Origin: an uncultured Eubacterium sp.
Lineage (GTDB): Bacteria > Bacillota > Clostridia > Lachnospirales > Lachnospiraceae
Reading direction: 5' to 3'
DNA length: 64,000 nucleotides
Assembly (NCBI GenBank): GCA_910584875.1
Contig: CAJUDA010000013.1
Location: forward strand, 1-64,000
Every line of letters begins with the position of its first letter. Position 1 is the stretch's first letter. The notes below the pieces were generated by a model, which saw only the letters and a list, made by a program, of their open reading frames with translations, did no database searches and was not told the DNA's origin. Below are positions 52,502 to 60,880 of this stretch, piece by piece. Made by a program: the position numbers and the translations under genes.

Positions 52502-53935
52502 ATGGGTTTTGTAAGAGATAAGAGAGTAAAAGATGCATTAATGAATTCAACCATACAGAATATGTTTGCCAGAGGGGAGCTGAGAAAGGATCATCCGTTG
52601 CAGAGAAAACCGGGAAGATGGAATCACAATGAAAGAAGCGGTCTGATCGCTACGGTTCTGAAAGATGAAGACATGGATTCGATCAAGGTATGCGAACAGT
52701 TATCCGACACAGGAGTTATATTATGGGTGATCGATGGTCTGCAGAGACTGACCACGTTGAATTCTTTTCTCAATAATGGATTTAAGATCGGGAATCATAT
52801 TGAATTCCCTGTTATCACATATCAGACCGTAAAGAAAGACCGTTCAGGACGGATTATAAAAGATGAATATGATGCGTACATATATGAGAATGTGGAATAT
52901 GATCTGCGAGGGAAATTTTATAAGGATCTTCCGGATGAGCTGAAAGAAAAATTTAATAATTTTAAGATAAATATCGTAAAGCATCTGGATTGCACGGATG
53001 AAGAAATAGGGTATCATATCCGGCGGTACAATAAACAAAAATCGATGAACGCATCGGAAAATGCCGTTACCTATTTGGATCATATTGCCAGGGAGGTCAA
53101 GAAAATTTCTTTGAACAACCGGTTTTTTAAAAACGATATATATCGGGAACGGGAAAGGAATAACGGCACGATAGAACGGATCATTGTTGAATCGGTCATG
53201 TGCATGTTTCATCTGGATCAATGGCAGAAACAGAGCAAAAAGATGGGTGAATTCCTTAACCAGAATTCCTCAAAACAGGAATTTGACAAACTGAATGATA
53301 ACCTGAACCGGTTGGAGGAAGTTTATCGTGACAGTTTTGCCGATGTGTTTTCTGCCAAAGATTCATTTATCTGGTTTACCTTGTTTCATCATTTTACCGG
53401 TTATGGGCTTGCTGACAGTAGGTTTGGCGAGTTTATCGAAGCATTTTGTGATGGGCTCTCCGATCGGGAGGTGAAGGGAGAAAAGTTCAGTGAGATTGAC
53501 AAAAATAAATCGACAAAAGATAAATCCGTGATTATCAAAAAATTAGAAATCCTTGATTCCCTTATGAAAGAGTTTTTCCATATAGAGGATGTAGAGGATG
53601 CTTCGGATCATGAGAGGGAAGAGGTTTTTATTTCAGAAAATGTAGAATTAGATACAAGGACGGTTGCAGAAAACATTGAGCTATATAAAGAAACTTTGGA
53701 TGAGTTAATGATCCGGTCAGTCTGTTACGGATCAAGGTTACTGGAAAAACAGAACAGGCGGTCTCTGCTTGCCATGGTTGCGTATTCTTATAAAGCAGAT
53801 CTGGATCTGGATGAATGGCTGGTGGAATATGCCGGAAAAAACAACAGGTATCTTACTGACCAGAAACGTAATTATTTGCGTATGAGAAGGGATTTTGACA
53901 AATTTTGTTCCGGGCACAGGAAAAAAAGTGCATAA
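52502..53935 (+). CDS. DUF262 (ParB/Srx-like) protein
   Basis: 477 residues from ATG 52502 behind AGGAAAGGTGG, 17 bases after the sigma-like gene. The N-terminal DUF262 domain has RKPGRWNHNERSGLIATVL and the key IDGLQRLTTL, matching the DGQQRLTTL nucleotide-binding motif. The C-terminal half is helical, without the DUF1524 HNH nuclease seen in GmrSD restriction. So it is DUF262-only: it may bind NTP and DNA as a regulator, partner the sigma-like factor or polymerase, or exclude other phages. Confidence 0.75.
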   Translation: MGFVRDKRVKDALMNSTIQNMFARGELRKDHPLQRKPGRWNHNERSGLIATVLKDEDMDSIKVCEQLSDTGVILWVIDGLQRLTTLNSFLNNGFKIGNHIEFPVITYQTVKKDRSGRIIKDEYDAYIYENVEYDLRGKFYKDLPDELKEKFNNFKINIVKHLDCTDEEIGYHIRRYNKQKSMNASENAVTYLDHIAREVKKISLNNRFFKNDIYRERERNNGTIERIIVESVMCMFHLDQWQKQSKKMGEFLNQNSSKQEFDKLNDNLNRLEEVYRDSFADVFSAKDSFIWFTLFHHFTGYGLADSRFGEFIEAFCDGLSDREVKGEKFSEIDKNKSTKDKSVIIKKLEILDSLMKEFFHIEDVEDASDHEREEVFISENVELDTRTVAENIELYKETLDELMIRSVCYGSRLLEKQNRRSLLAMVAYSYKADLDLDEWLVEYAGKNNRYLTDQKRNYLRMRRDFDKFCSGHRKKSA

Positions 53936-53987
53936 GCAGAGGAAAAAATTATAAAAAGGAAGGATACGACCAGAGGAGGATTTAATT

Positions 53988-54221
53988 ATGGAATTTATCG
54001 TTGATCTAAATAAAGTGGAAGATGTAAAGGAATTTGTCAGATTGGCAGATATCTATGATGCGGATATTATCGTCAGAAGCATGGACCGGACTTATGCTGT
54101 GGATGCTTCCAGTCTGATGGGAGTGTTTAGCCTTGATCTGGGAAAACCGGTTGTCGTTTCTGTTTCTGAAAAAGAGATTGGTGAGTCATTTATAGAGGCG
54201 GTTGGGAAGTATGTGATGTAA
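53988..54221 (+). CDS. HPr-like protein lacking the phospho-His
   Basis: 77 residues behind AGAGGAGGATTTAATT. DADIIVRSMDRTYAVDASSLMGVFSLDLGKP (residues 25-55 in part) matches the second half of HPr, including the regulatory Ser of the KSIMGVMSL-type segment. No His is present in the N-terminal part where HPr carries His15. It resembles Crh-like regulators more than sugar-transport HPr. It is last in the run after DUF262 and could belong to the host or the element. Confidence 0.65.
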   Translation: MEFIVDLNKVEDVKEFVRLADIYDADIIVRSMDRTYAVDASSLMGVFSLDLGKPVVVSVSEKEIGESFIEAVGKYVM

Positions 54222-54234
54222 CTTCAACCATCCG

Positions 54235-54274
54235 TTAAAATGGGGCTTTGCCTAGTGTGGCAGCCCCATTTAAC
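54235..54274 (+). terminator. terminator at the right end of the element
   Basis: AAATGGGGCT pairs with AGCCCCATTT (54238-54271) across a 14-base loop, extended by TTA/TAA, 14 bases after the HPr-like stop. Confidence 0.8.
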
Positions 54275-54291
54275 AAGTGTTTTTATAATTT

Positions 54292-54540
54292 TTAAACCAT
54301 TGTGACCAGAGTAACCAGCTGATCCCTTATTACGGCATTTTCTGAGCCTTTGATCTTTGAGGCAAGACCTTCCAGTTCGGCTTTGCTTGCGGCGGCGCGC
54401 ATAAGCTTTTCTTCAAATTCTTTCTGTTCCTGTTCCGCTTTTTTTGCCCGTCTCTCTGCATTCGCCCTGTTCTGCGTTTTTACTGTTTCTTCCATGGTAT
54501 CGATCCATTTGCGCATCTCCATCAGATTTGCCTGGTTCAT
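54292..54540 (-). CDS. small coiled-coil protein next to chemoreceptor
   Basis: 82 residues from ATG 54540, preceded by AAGGATGGTG; ATG 54552 would have no room for a ribosome site. Mostly Ala/Lys/Glu helix (RRAKKAEQEQKEFEEKLM). It follows the chemoreceptor gene in the same direction. It may be a receptor-associated protein; function unknown. Confidence 0.55.
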   Translation of the reverse strand: MNQANLMEMRKWIDTMEETVKTQNRANAERRAKKAEQEQKEFEEKLMRAAASKAELEGLASKIKGSENAVIRDQLVTLVTMV

Positions 54541-54590
54541 AGCCGTCACCATCCTTTTTTAAGATATCGATATATTATATATATCGTCTA

Positions 54591-56294
54591 TCAGTCCTTT
54601 TTCGTTAGTTCAAATTGTCCAACAAGCTGATCAAGCATTGTTGCCTGCGCAGACAATTCCTGGCTGGTTGCCGATGCTTCTTCGGCAGTTGCCGCATTAC
54701 TTTCAACGACACCGGAAATCTGATTGACACCGGATTCTGCCTGCCGCATTGCCTCTGCCTGTTCTTCCATCATGACCTTCAGGCTTTTGGAGAATTCAGC
54801 GATCTGTTTGATTCCGTCCATTACGGATTCAATGGCGCTGGATGCGTGATTTGCCACAGCATTTCCCTCGGATACTTCATGGATTGATGCCTCGATCAGT
54901 TCACGCGTATCGACAGCCGCTTTTGCACTCTGATCTGCCAGCTCCCTGATCTGGTCAGCGACAACAGCAAAGCCGCGACCGGCTTCTCCGGCACGTGCCG
55001 CTTCAATCGAAGCATTCAGAGACAGAAGATTGGTCTGGGCAGCGATCGATTCAATTTCGGATATAATATCACTGATCTTTGTGGAGGAGTCATTGATCCG
55101 CTCCATGGCTGCCATCATGGTATCCATTTCCTGACGGCTCTTATCTGCTGCATCTGCATATTCCTGGGCTTTGATATATGAGTCGTCTGCACTCTGTGCA
55201 CTCCGTTCCATCGCCTCTGTAATATCGGAGATCGTCGAATGCAGTTTCATCACTGAATTTGCCTGATCGGTAGCTCCTTCGGCAAGACCCTGGGAAGCGT
55301 TTGCCAGTTCGTCCGAACCAGCGGAAACCTGTTTGGAAGCCTCACCGATTGACAATAATGTTTCGGTCATCTGATCTCTCAGACTACGCATGGATTCATA
55401 CAATTTTTTGAAATCTCCAGTATATTTTTCAGAGATTTTTGAGCGGACGGTATAATTACCACTTGACATTTCTCCAAGCACTTCGCCGATATCAGAAATG
55501 ATGGCATCAAGATTATCAGCCATTTCACGGGCATCCTGTTCCATGATCTCGACTTCATCCCCCGTATTGACAGCAGGAAACGGTGAGATAAGATCTCCGG
55601 CGGCAAATGTCTTGAGACGTCCGCCCAGCTGACCAAGAGGGTCGGAAATCCTTCTGGAAATCCTTTTTCCAATTTTGGTAGAGAGTACCATGGCTATCAC
55701 TATGATCACCAGAATGGCTGCCACCAGGATCCATTCAACGACAAAAAGCGTGTTGGAAAGGCTGTTTCCCTCATTTACTTTTACGCTCAGTAATGACTCC
55801 AGCTTTTCATAAATACTGTTATATACACCGGCCAGTTCGTTAAGTGCAATTTCCTGTGCCTGAACACATTTTGCGCGGTCTGTCGTGGCGCCAAGATCCA
55901 TGATCTTTGTATCCAGTTCCCAGTATGTATTGAGCTCCTGCTTGATAGCGTCATAAGTTTCCCGCCCTTCACTGGATACGATCGTTTCTTCTACTTTTGC
56001 AAAATACTCATTAAACTGGGTTATGTTTTCCTCATGTTGTTTTACTACGGTGTTGATGGCTTCCTCATTGTCATAACCGATGGCAGCCCGCAGTGAGGAA
56101 CGGATATCAGCAAATTCAAACATTGCCTTTCCGATATCACCCTGTGCAAAACCAAAGTTGCGCAGTGCATGGGAATAGCGGCTGGAAATAATGATAATCG
56201 CAATTACCCCTAAGACGGCAGCAGCTGCTGTAATTGTCGATACCTTAAAAAAGGAAGCAGTTAGTTTTTTTTCAATTGTTTCTTTTTTGTTCAT
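54591..56294 (-). CDS. methyl-accepting chemotaxis protein with 4HB sensor
   Basis: 567 residues from ATG 56294 behind GGGGAGAATC. Membrane helix 1 (about 20-40) and helix 2 (about 180-205) flank a four-helix-bundle sensor, then HAMP, then a signalling domain with the tip LLSLNASIEAARAGEAGRGF. The last residues QFELTKKD lack a CheR-binding pentapeptide. It senses small ligands outside the cell. Confidence 0.92.
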   Translation of the reverse strand: MNKKETIEKKLTASFFKVSTITAAAAVLGVIAIIIISSRYSHALRNFGFAQGDIGKAMFEFADIRSSLRAAIGYDNEEAINTVVKQHEENITQFNEYFAKVEETIVSSEGRETYDAIKQELNTYWELDTKIMDLGATTDRAKCVQAQEIALNELAGVYNSIYEKLESLLSVKVNEGNSLSNTLFVVEWILVAAILVIIVIAMVLSTKIGKRISRRISDPLGQLGGRLKTFAAGDLISPFPAVNTGDEVEIMEQDAREMADNLDAIISDIGEVLGEMSSGNYTVRSKISEKYTGDFKKLYESMRSLRDQMTETLLSIGEASKQVSAGSDELANASQGLAEGATDQANSVMKLHSTISDITEAMERSAQSADDSYIKAQEYADAADKSRQEMDTMMAAMERINDSSTKISDIISEIESIAAQTNLLSLNASIEAARAGEAGRGFAVVADQIRELADQSAKAAVDTRELIEASIHEVSEGNAVANHASSAIESVMDGIKQIAEFSKSLKVMMEEQAEAMRQAESGVNQISGVVESNAATAEEASATSQELSAQATMLDQLVGQFELTKKD

Positions 56295-56557
56295 TGATAA
56301 AGATTCTCCCCTCTGTTGCATAGCAACGTCGTTTTATAATGTTGTCTAAACACACAAATGTCTGACCAAATTCTGAATTTAATTATACGCTCTTTTTATA
56401 AAAATTCAATACCTATTAATAAAATATTAATTGTCATTGATTCAATTTTATTTACTTTTGCCATCTTTTCATTTACGACCGAATATGGTAAAATAGCAGA
56501 TACGTTAGGCACCGTTGGGTTTAGAAAACGGAAAGCCGGGAAAGGGAGGCAACAGGA
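56295..56557 (+). other. AT-rich intergenic region with possible leader of the ECF gene
   Basis: AT-rich from 56330 to 56480. Just before the TTG start, GGCACCGTT and AACGGAAAGCC can fold (56508-56537), followed by GCCGGGAAAGGGAGG. It may be a short structured leader, but no known riboswitch consensus was recognised. Confidence 0.3.
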
Positions 56558-57127
56558 TTGGATAAAAAGCAACATGTATTAAATGTAACAATGACAGCGA
56601 TGTTTATGGCTATTGGTCTGGTACTTCCACTACTGACGGGACAGATCCGTCAGATCGGTAATATGCTCCTGCCGATGCATATCCCCGTTCTTTTGTGCGG
56701 ACTGATCTGCGGCTGGCAGTATGGTCTTGTGACCGGGATCTCACTGCCGGTACTGCGTTATTTTCTCTTTGGTATGCCGGTACTGTTTCCGACCGGGATC
56801 GCCATGGCATTTGAACTCGCCACATATGGTGCTGTTATCGGAATATTGTATTCAAGATCCCGTTGGAAGTGTGTGATCGCCCTGTACCGCAGTCTGCTCC
56901 TTGCCATGCTGGCAGGGCGGATCGTCTGGGCTGTTGTCCAGATGCTGATGCTTGGTGCAGGCGGGGATGGCTTTACATGGAAAATGTTTGTCACAGGGGC
57001 ATTCGTCAATGCGGTCCCCGGTATTCTGCTGCAGCTGATCCTGGTTCCGGCGGTTATGATCGCACTGGACCGGACCGGGCTCGTACATTTCGGCAGAAAT
57101 CATGCGGTGATGGAGAGCGGGGAATGA
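56558..57127 (+). CDS. ECF transporter S component
   Basis: 189 residues, start TTG 56558 behind GGGAGGCAACAGGA. Six hydrophobic helices; IRQIGNMLLPMHIPVLLCGL is typical of ECF S components (ECF_trnsprt family). It binds a vitamin or small molecule and needs the shared EcfAAT energising module encoded elsewhere. Overlap (ATGA) with a P-loop kinase gene suggests that the imported molecule is phosphorylated on entry. Confidence 0.85.
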   Translation: MDKKQHVLNVTMTAMFMAIGLVLPLLTGQIRQIGNMLLPMHIPVLLCGLICGWQYGLVTGISLPVLRYFLFGMPVLFPTGIAMAFELATYGAVIGILYSRSRWKCVIALYRSLLLAMLAGRIVWAVVQMLMLGAGGDGFTWKMFVTGAFVNAVPGILLQLILVPAVMIALDRTGLVHFGRNHAVMESGE

Positions 57128-57654
57128 GACAGGGGGAAAAGGATATACTGCTGGTCGCCATAGAGGGCAGGTGCGGGGCAGGAAAGACTACTCTTGCTGC
57201 CCGGCTCCAGGCAGGGATGGATTGTTCGGTGATCCATATGGATCATTTTTTCCTGCGGCCGGAGCAGAGGACCAGAGAGCGGCTGGAGGAACCCGGCGGC
57301 AATGTGGACTATGAGAGGGTAGAAAAAGAGGTTATGTATCCTCTCAGTCAGGGAAGGCCGTTTTCCTACCGTCCCTATGATTGCAGACAACAGAGATTGT
57401 CCGAAGCTGTCACTGTGGATCCGGGAGCCGTTGTCATTGTAGAGGGTACATACAGCTGTCATCCTGTTTTGTGGAACTATTATGACCTGCGTCTCTTTCT
57501 CGACGTAGAACCGGGGGAACAGATCCGGCGTATCCGGAAAAGAAACGGAATCCGGCAGTCAAGGGTATTCCGGGACCGCTGGATTCCGTTGGAAGAGATT
57601 TATTTTGCCGCTTACCGGCTGCCGGAGAGATGTGATTTCTGTCTGCCTGGTTAA
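57124..57654 (+). CDS. uridine kinase-like P-loop kinase
   Basis: 176 residues from ATG 57124, which overlaps the S-component stop (ATGA). Walker A GRCGAGKTT, then VIHMDHFFLRPEQR (the acidic DDFF-like segment), GNVDYERVE, and VIVEGTYSCH, which follow the uridine kinase/PRK order. The short lid is complete. It may phosphorylate a nucleoside or vitamin precursor brought in by its ECF partner. Confidence 0.82.
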   Translation: MRQGEKDILLVAIEGRCGAGKTTLAARLQAGMDCSVIHMDHFFLRPEQRTRERLEEPGGNVDYERVEKEVMYPLSQGRPFSYRPYDCRQQRLSEAVTVDPGAVVIVEGTYSCHPVLWNYYDLRLFLDVEPGEQIRRIRKRNGIRQSRVFRDRWIPLEEIYFAAYRLPERCDFCLPG

Positions 57655-58064
57655 AATTCTTTTTTGATATAATACCGGCTGTGGCCCTCGGGACAGTCTT
57701 CTAACACGCCATATACTTCATAGCCGGCATGGAGGAAGAATTCCTTTGTTTCCTCGTCAAAGGTGTCCAGATGGATGGCAGAGCATCCGTTTTCCCTGGA
57801 TTCCTTTTCTACCTTTTCCAGGAGCTCTGCACCTAATCCCATCATTCTGTACCGGGGTTCTACCCATATGGTTTCAATAATGGTAACATCTTTGCAAAAC
57901 ATATCGGCAATACATTTCCCGATCATATGGTCATTTTCATCCACGATGTCTTTTGTGATATGTACGGGTTCTTTCGGTAGTGTGTTGGGATCGTTCTTCG
58001 GATCCTGTTTTTTTGATTTGCTGTTGGTAAGAGTATCATTGTTGATGACTATTTTAAAAAACAT
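57651..58064 (-). CDS. GNAT N-acetyltransferase
   Basis: 137 residues. The acetyl-CoA site is at ETIWVEPRYRMMGLGAELLE (R/Q-x-x-G-x-G/A type), followed by GCSAIHLDTF and FFLHAGYEVYG. It acetylates an unknown amine substrate. It is convergent with the kinase and overlaps its stop by four bases. Confidence 0.88.
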   Translation of the reverse strand: MFFKIVINNDTLTNSKSKKQDPKNDPNTLPKEPVHITKDIVDENDHMIGKCIADMFCKDVTIIETIWVEPRYRMMGLGAELLEKVEKESRENGCSAIHLDTFDEETKEFFLHAGYEVYGVLEDCPEGHSRYYIKKEF

Positions 58065-58181
58065 GATGGTACCTCCGTAAGAATTGTATATTGAATGCCT
58101 TAATAGAATTATTTTACCACAAACTGGATATATAGTCCATCACAGATTTTTCAAAATGATAAATGGATCAGGAGGAAAACG

Positions 58182-58898
58182 ATGCTTTCGATTGCTGTGT
58201 GTGATGATGAGACCATGGATTGCTGTAATCTGTGCGTGAAGATCAGGAAGATTATGGATGAACTGCAGATGCCCTGTTTCATCCGTTCTTTTTATAGTGG
58301 AGCGGAACTGCTCAGGGCGGATGAAACCTTTGATATTATCTTTCTGGATATTATCATGAATGATCTGGATGGGCTGGAGACGGCACGGCTGATCCGGGAA
58401 AAGGATTATGACCGTTTTCTTATCTTTGTGTCTTCCAGCAGGGAATTTGTGCTGGATGCCTATGATGCAGAACCATACTGGTATTTGCTGAAGCCGGTGG
58501 AAGACCAGAAGTTAAAAAGGATTCTGCAGAAAATCATCCGCAAAAAAGAAATTCATACTCCGGAATATCTCCTGGTCAGCAGAGAACGGGAGAAGAAAAA
58601 ATTATATCTGGAGGATCTCTATTATTTTGAGATCAGGGGACGGGAGATGGATATACATCACAAAGAAGGAGTTTTTACCTACTATAAGAAGATGGGGGTA
58701 CTGGAAAAAGAACTTCAGGGAAAGGATTTTTTTCGCTGCCACAAAAGTTATCTTGTGAATCTGAAATATATTTCGGGATACAACAGGCAGGAACTGATTC
58801 TGGATAATGGGGAAAAGCTTCCTCTGGCAAAGAGAAGATATGAGGATTTCAGCAGGGAAATTTTACGATATATGAAGGTGAATGGAGGGATTCTGTGA
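58182..58898 (+). CDS. LytTR-family response regulator
   Basis: 238 residues. VCDDETMD and IIFLDIIMNDLDG carry the receiver acidic pocket; the Lys is in YLLKPVEDQ. The C-terminal LytTR domain shows DLYYFEIRGREMDIHH and FRCHKSYLVNLKYI. ATG follows AGGAGGAAAACG. It overlaps the GHKL kinase gene. A paralogous pair is at 18731-20785. Confidence 0.92.
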   Translation: MLSIAVCDDETMDCCNLCVKIRKIMDELQMPCFIRSFYSGAELLRADETFDIIFLDIIMNDLDGLETARLIREKDYDRFLIFVSSSREFVLDAYDAEPYWYLLKPVEDQKLKRILQKIIRKKEIHTPEYLLVSREREKKKLYLEDLYYFEIRGREMDIHHKEGVFTYYKKMGVLEKELQGKDFFRCHKSYLVNLKYISGYNRQELILDNGEKLPLAKRRYEDFSREILRYMKVNGGIL

Positions 58899-60223
58899 TG
58901 GAGACAGTGTTTATGCTGTCATCTTATATCATTTATACATGGGCGGCATTATGGTTTTTTAAAAAGAGGTTGGAGATTACGGTTTATAAAGAAATGGTGT
59001 TTATGGCTGGTGTTTTTCTGAATTGGCTGGCGGGAGATCTGATCCCGTGTTTTGTCTCTGTACCATATTTTTTCCGGGCGCTGGTGTGCCAGGGGATTTT
59101 GACAGGGCTGGTAGTGCTGTTGTTTGAGGCAGCGTGGCAGAAAAAAATATTTGCCGCCTCTGTTTTTTTGGCATTGACCACACTGGCTGTGGATTTTTGC
59201 GAATCTCTTTTATGCTGTTTATCACTGGTGTTCATGCATCGGGTGGCAAATGTACAGGAACCGTTTCTGGATGGCAGTCTGGTCAGTGTTTCCGGCGTTT
59301 TATCTGCCATGGTGATACTATATTGTAGTTCCGGGCATCTGAAGTCTCTTTTTGATGCAAAGTCTGGGAAATGGTATACAACAGCAGCCGTCCCCCTGAT
59401 AAGTGTGATGATCATGATGGATGTAGTGAACTGGGGGGCGACTCATGGTATCCTGGTACGGAGCGGGGGAAATGCGGGAGTATATTATGACCAGCTTTTC
59501 AGCCACACGGGGATTATTGTGATTTCTGGGCTATTGGCACTCGGCGCTGGATTTTATCTGCTGGGACTGGACAGGCTTGAACTGGAACAGAGGAAAAGCG
59601 CCCGGTATTATGCCCAGGTTGCGGCTTATCAGATGCTGGAAGGACAGTACCGGCAGCTGGAACGCTTGCGGCATGATATGAAGAACCATGTGATCGCTTT
59701 GTCAGAGCTGCTAAAAAACAGGGAATGGGAAAAGATGGGCAGTTATCTGGAGGCGATGGGGAGATGGGGGGCGCTTGGTATGGGCGGGGAAACGACGGGA
59801 AATAAAGTTGTGGATGCTGTCCTGGGACAGAAAAAAGAAAAGGCAGAGCATTGTGGTATCCTGTGGGAATGTGAGCTGCAGATTCCGGCGGATGGTGGTA
59901 TCGATGAGTTTGATCTGTGTGTGCTGTTTGGCAATCTTGTGGATAATGCACTGGAAGAGTGCGGGAGGCTGCCGCAGGGAAATAATCGTTTTATCCAGAT
60001 ACAGGGAGGACTGGTCAAAAAATGTTTCCTGCTGGATATAAAGAACAGTGCTTCGGAAAGGAAAGATGATAAGATACACTATGGAACCGGCCTTTTAAAC
60101 GTCAGGGATATCATACACAAATATAATGGAGAGATGGAGACCGGCTCAGAGCCTGGTATATTCGCTGTCACGCTTCTGATCCCCCTGACAGGCGCCGGAT
60201 ATGACATGAAACAGACCTTGTGA
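58895..60223 (+). CDS. GHKL histidine kinase
   Basis: 442 residues overlapping the RR stop (GTGATG). Six or seven membrane helices to about residue 230, then a helix with the phospho-His in LRHDMKNHVIALS. The GHKL ATPase has LFGNLVDNALEEC and HYGTGLLNVRDII. AgrC-like. No peptide-signal gene is seen next to it. Confidence 0.9.
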   Translation: MMETVFMLSSYIIYTWAALWFFKKRLEITVYKEMVFMAGVFLNWLAGDLIPCFVSVPYFFRALVCQGILTGLVVLLFEAAWQKKIFAASVFLALTTLAVDFCESLLCCLSLVFMHRVANVQEPFLDGSLVSVSGVLSAMVILYCSSGHLKSLFDAKSGKWYTTAAVPLISVMIMMDVVNWGATHGILVRSGGNAGVYYDQLFSHTGIIVISGLLALGAGFYLLGLDRLELEQRKSARYYAQVAAYQMLEGQYRQLERLRHDMKNHVIALSELLKNREWEKMGSYLEAMGRWGALGMGGETTGNKVVDAVLGQKKEKAEHCGILWECELQIPADGGIDEFDLCVLFGNLVDNALEECGRLPQGNNRFIQIQGGLVKKCFLLDIKNSASERKDDKIHYGTGLLNVRDIIHKYNGEMETGSEPGIFAVTLLIPLTGAGYDMKQTL

Positions 60224-60299
60224 GACAATGAACTAATACGCGCACAGGATGCTGCCGAAACAAATAGAAGAAGATCACAGGAAAGGAAGGGATGGCAGT

Positions 60300-60728
60300 A
60301 TGAATGCGAAAACGATGGAAGGACTTATGGGGGCAGGACTAAATATAAAAATCAGGGATACGCCGATGAGGGTTTATAAAGAAGCGGAGCGGGAAGGCGA
60401 TCTCGCCAAGATGGAACGCGCCATGGGCTATGCCAATGAATTTGCCGGGAGAGCGGCGCAGTATCAGACCAGAGCAGAAGAAGGTATGGAGGATGAATTA
60501 GAAGAGATCAGGGAAGAACAGGAGGAAAAACAGGAGGATTCTGCCAATAAGGATACCGATACGGTGGAAGTAAGTGAGGAAGGGAAAGAGATGCTGGCGA
60601 ATGAAACAAATTCAAAGCAGACAGAAGGCATCCCTGCTGGTGAAAAAGCTGCAGAGCCGGTAATATATACACAGAGCGGGAAGACGGACGGGGATCCGGA
60701 CCGTCATATAATAGACCGGCGGATATAA
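60300..60728 (+). CDS. Glu-rich hypothetical protein
   Basis: 142 residues from ATG 60300 behind GAAAGGAAGGGATGGC; ATG 60249 lacks a site. The N-terminal half (MEGLMGAGLNIKIRDTPMRV, EREGDLAKMERAMGYA) is conserved-looking and helical. The C-terminal half is acidic and disordered (EEIREEQEEKQED). It follows the GHKL kinase by 76 bases. No family named. Confidence 0.6.
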   Translation: MNAKTMEGLMGAGLNIKIRDTPMRVYKEAEREGDLAKMERAMGYANEFAGRAAQYQTRAEEGMEDELEEIREEQEEKQEDSANKDTDTVEVSEEGKEMLANETNSKQTEGIPAGEKAAEPVIYTQSGKTDGDPDRHIIDRRI

Positions 60729-60748
60729 AAAGGGAACCAGGAATATAA

Positions 60749-60780
60749 GACTGTAGGATTCATGCCTGCGGTCTTTTTTT
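60749..60780 (+). terminator. terminator after the Glu-rich gene
   Basis: GACTGTAGG pairs with CCTGCGGTC, followed by seven T. Confidence 0.8.
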
Positions 60781-60800
60781 GTTTTATACCAAAGTTCTAC

Positions 60801-60829
60801 TTGTAAACACAACATATTGTTAGTATAAT
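60801..60829 (+). promoter_or_regulatory. promoter of the binding-protein/GGDEF operon
   Basis: TTGTAA (60801-60806), 17 bases, TATAAT (60824-60829), 51 bases before the ATG. Confidence 0.7.
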
Positions 60830-60880
60830 ACAAATAGATTGTATTATATATGGGATGGCTGAAACGAAGGGGATAACGAT

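Larger units (their letters stand above)
24300..54230. mobile_element. headless siphovirus-tail element with its own RNA polymerase (tailocin candidate)
   Basis: Minus-strand tail and lysis genes (25.6-48.4 kb) and a DPBB RNA polymerase (48.5-51.3 kb) face a plus-strand sigma/DUF262 operon across a doubly LexA-controlled intergenic region. No capsid, portal, terminase, integrase or replication gene is found. Non-contractile tail parts include a tube candidate, long tape measure, Dit, tail lysin and fibre; no sheath is seen. The limits are approximate: the left is set by the end of the dinB operon and the right by the terminator at 54235. No flanking direct repeats were recognised by eye. Confidence 0.75.

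Noticed and set aside
52502..53935. GmrSD-type restriction system
   Set aside because: Only the DUF262 half is present; no DUF1524/HNH motif in the C-terminal part.
24300..54230. Complete prophage
   Set aside because: No terminase, portal, protease, capsid, integrase or replication genes in the window.
24300..54230. Diversity-generating retroelement for the fibre tips
   Set aside because: No reverse transcriptase or adenine-biased template repeat pair; the orphan tip differs across its whole length.
56508..56545. Known riboswitch before the ECF gene
   Set aside because: The short fold does not match the TPP, THF, preQ1, FMN or cobalamin consensus as far as can be judged by eye.
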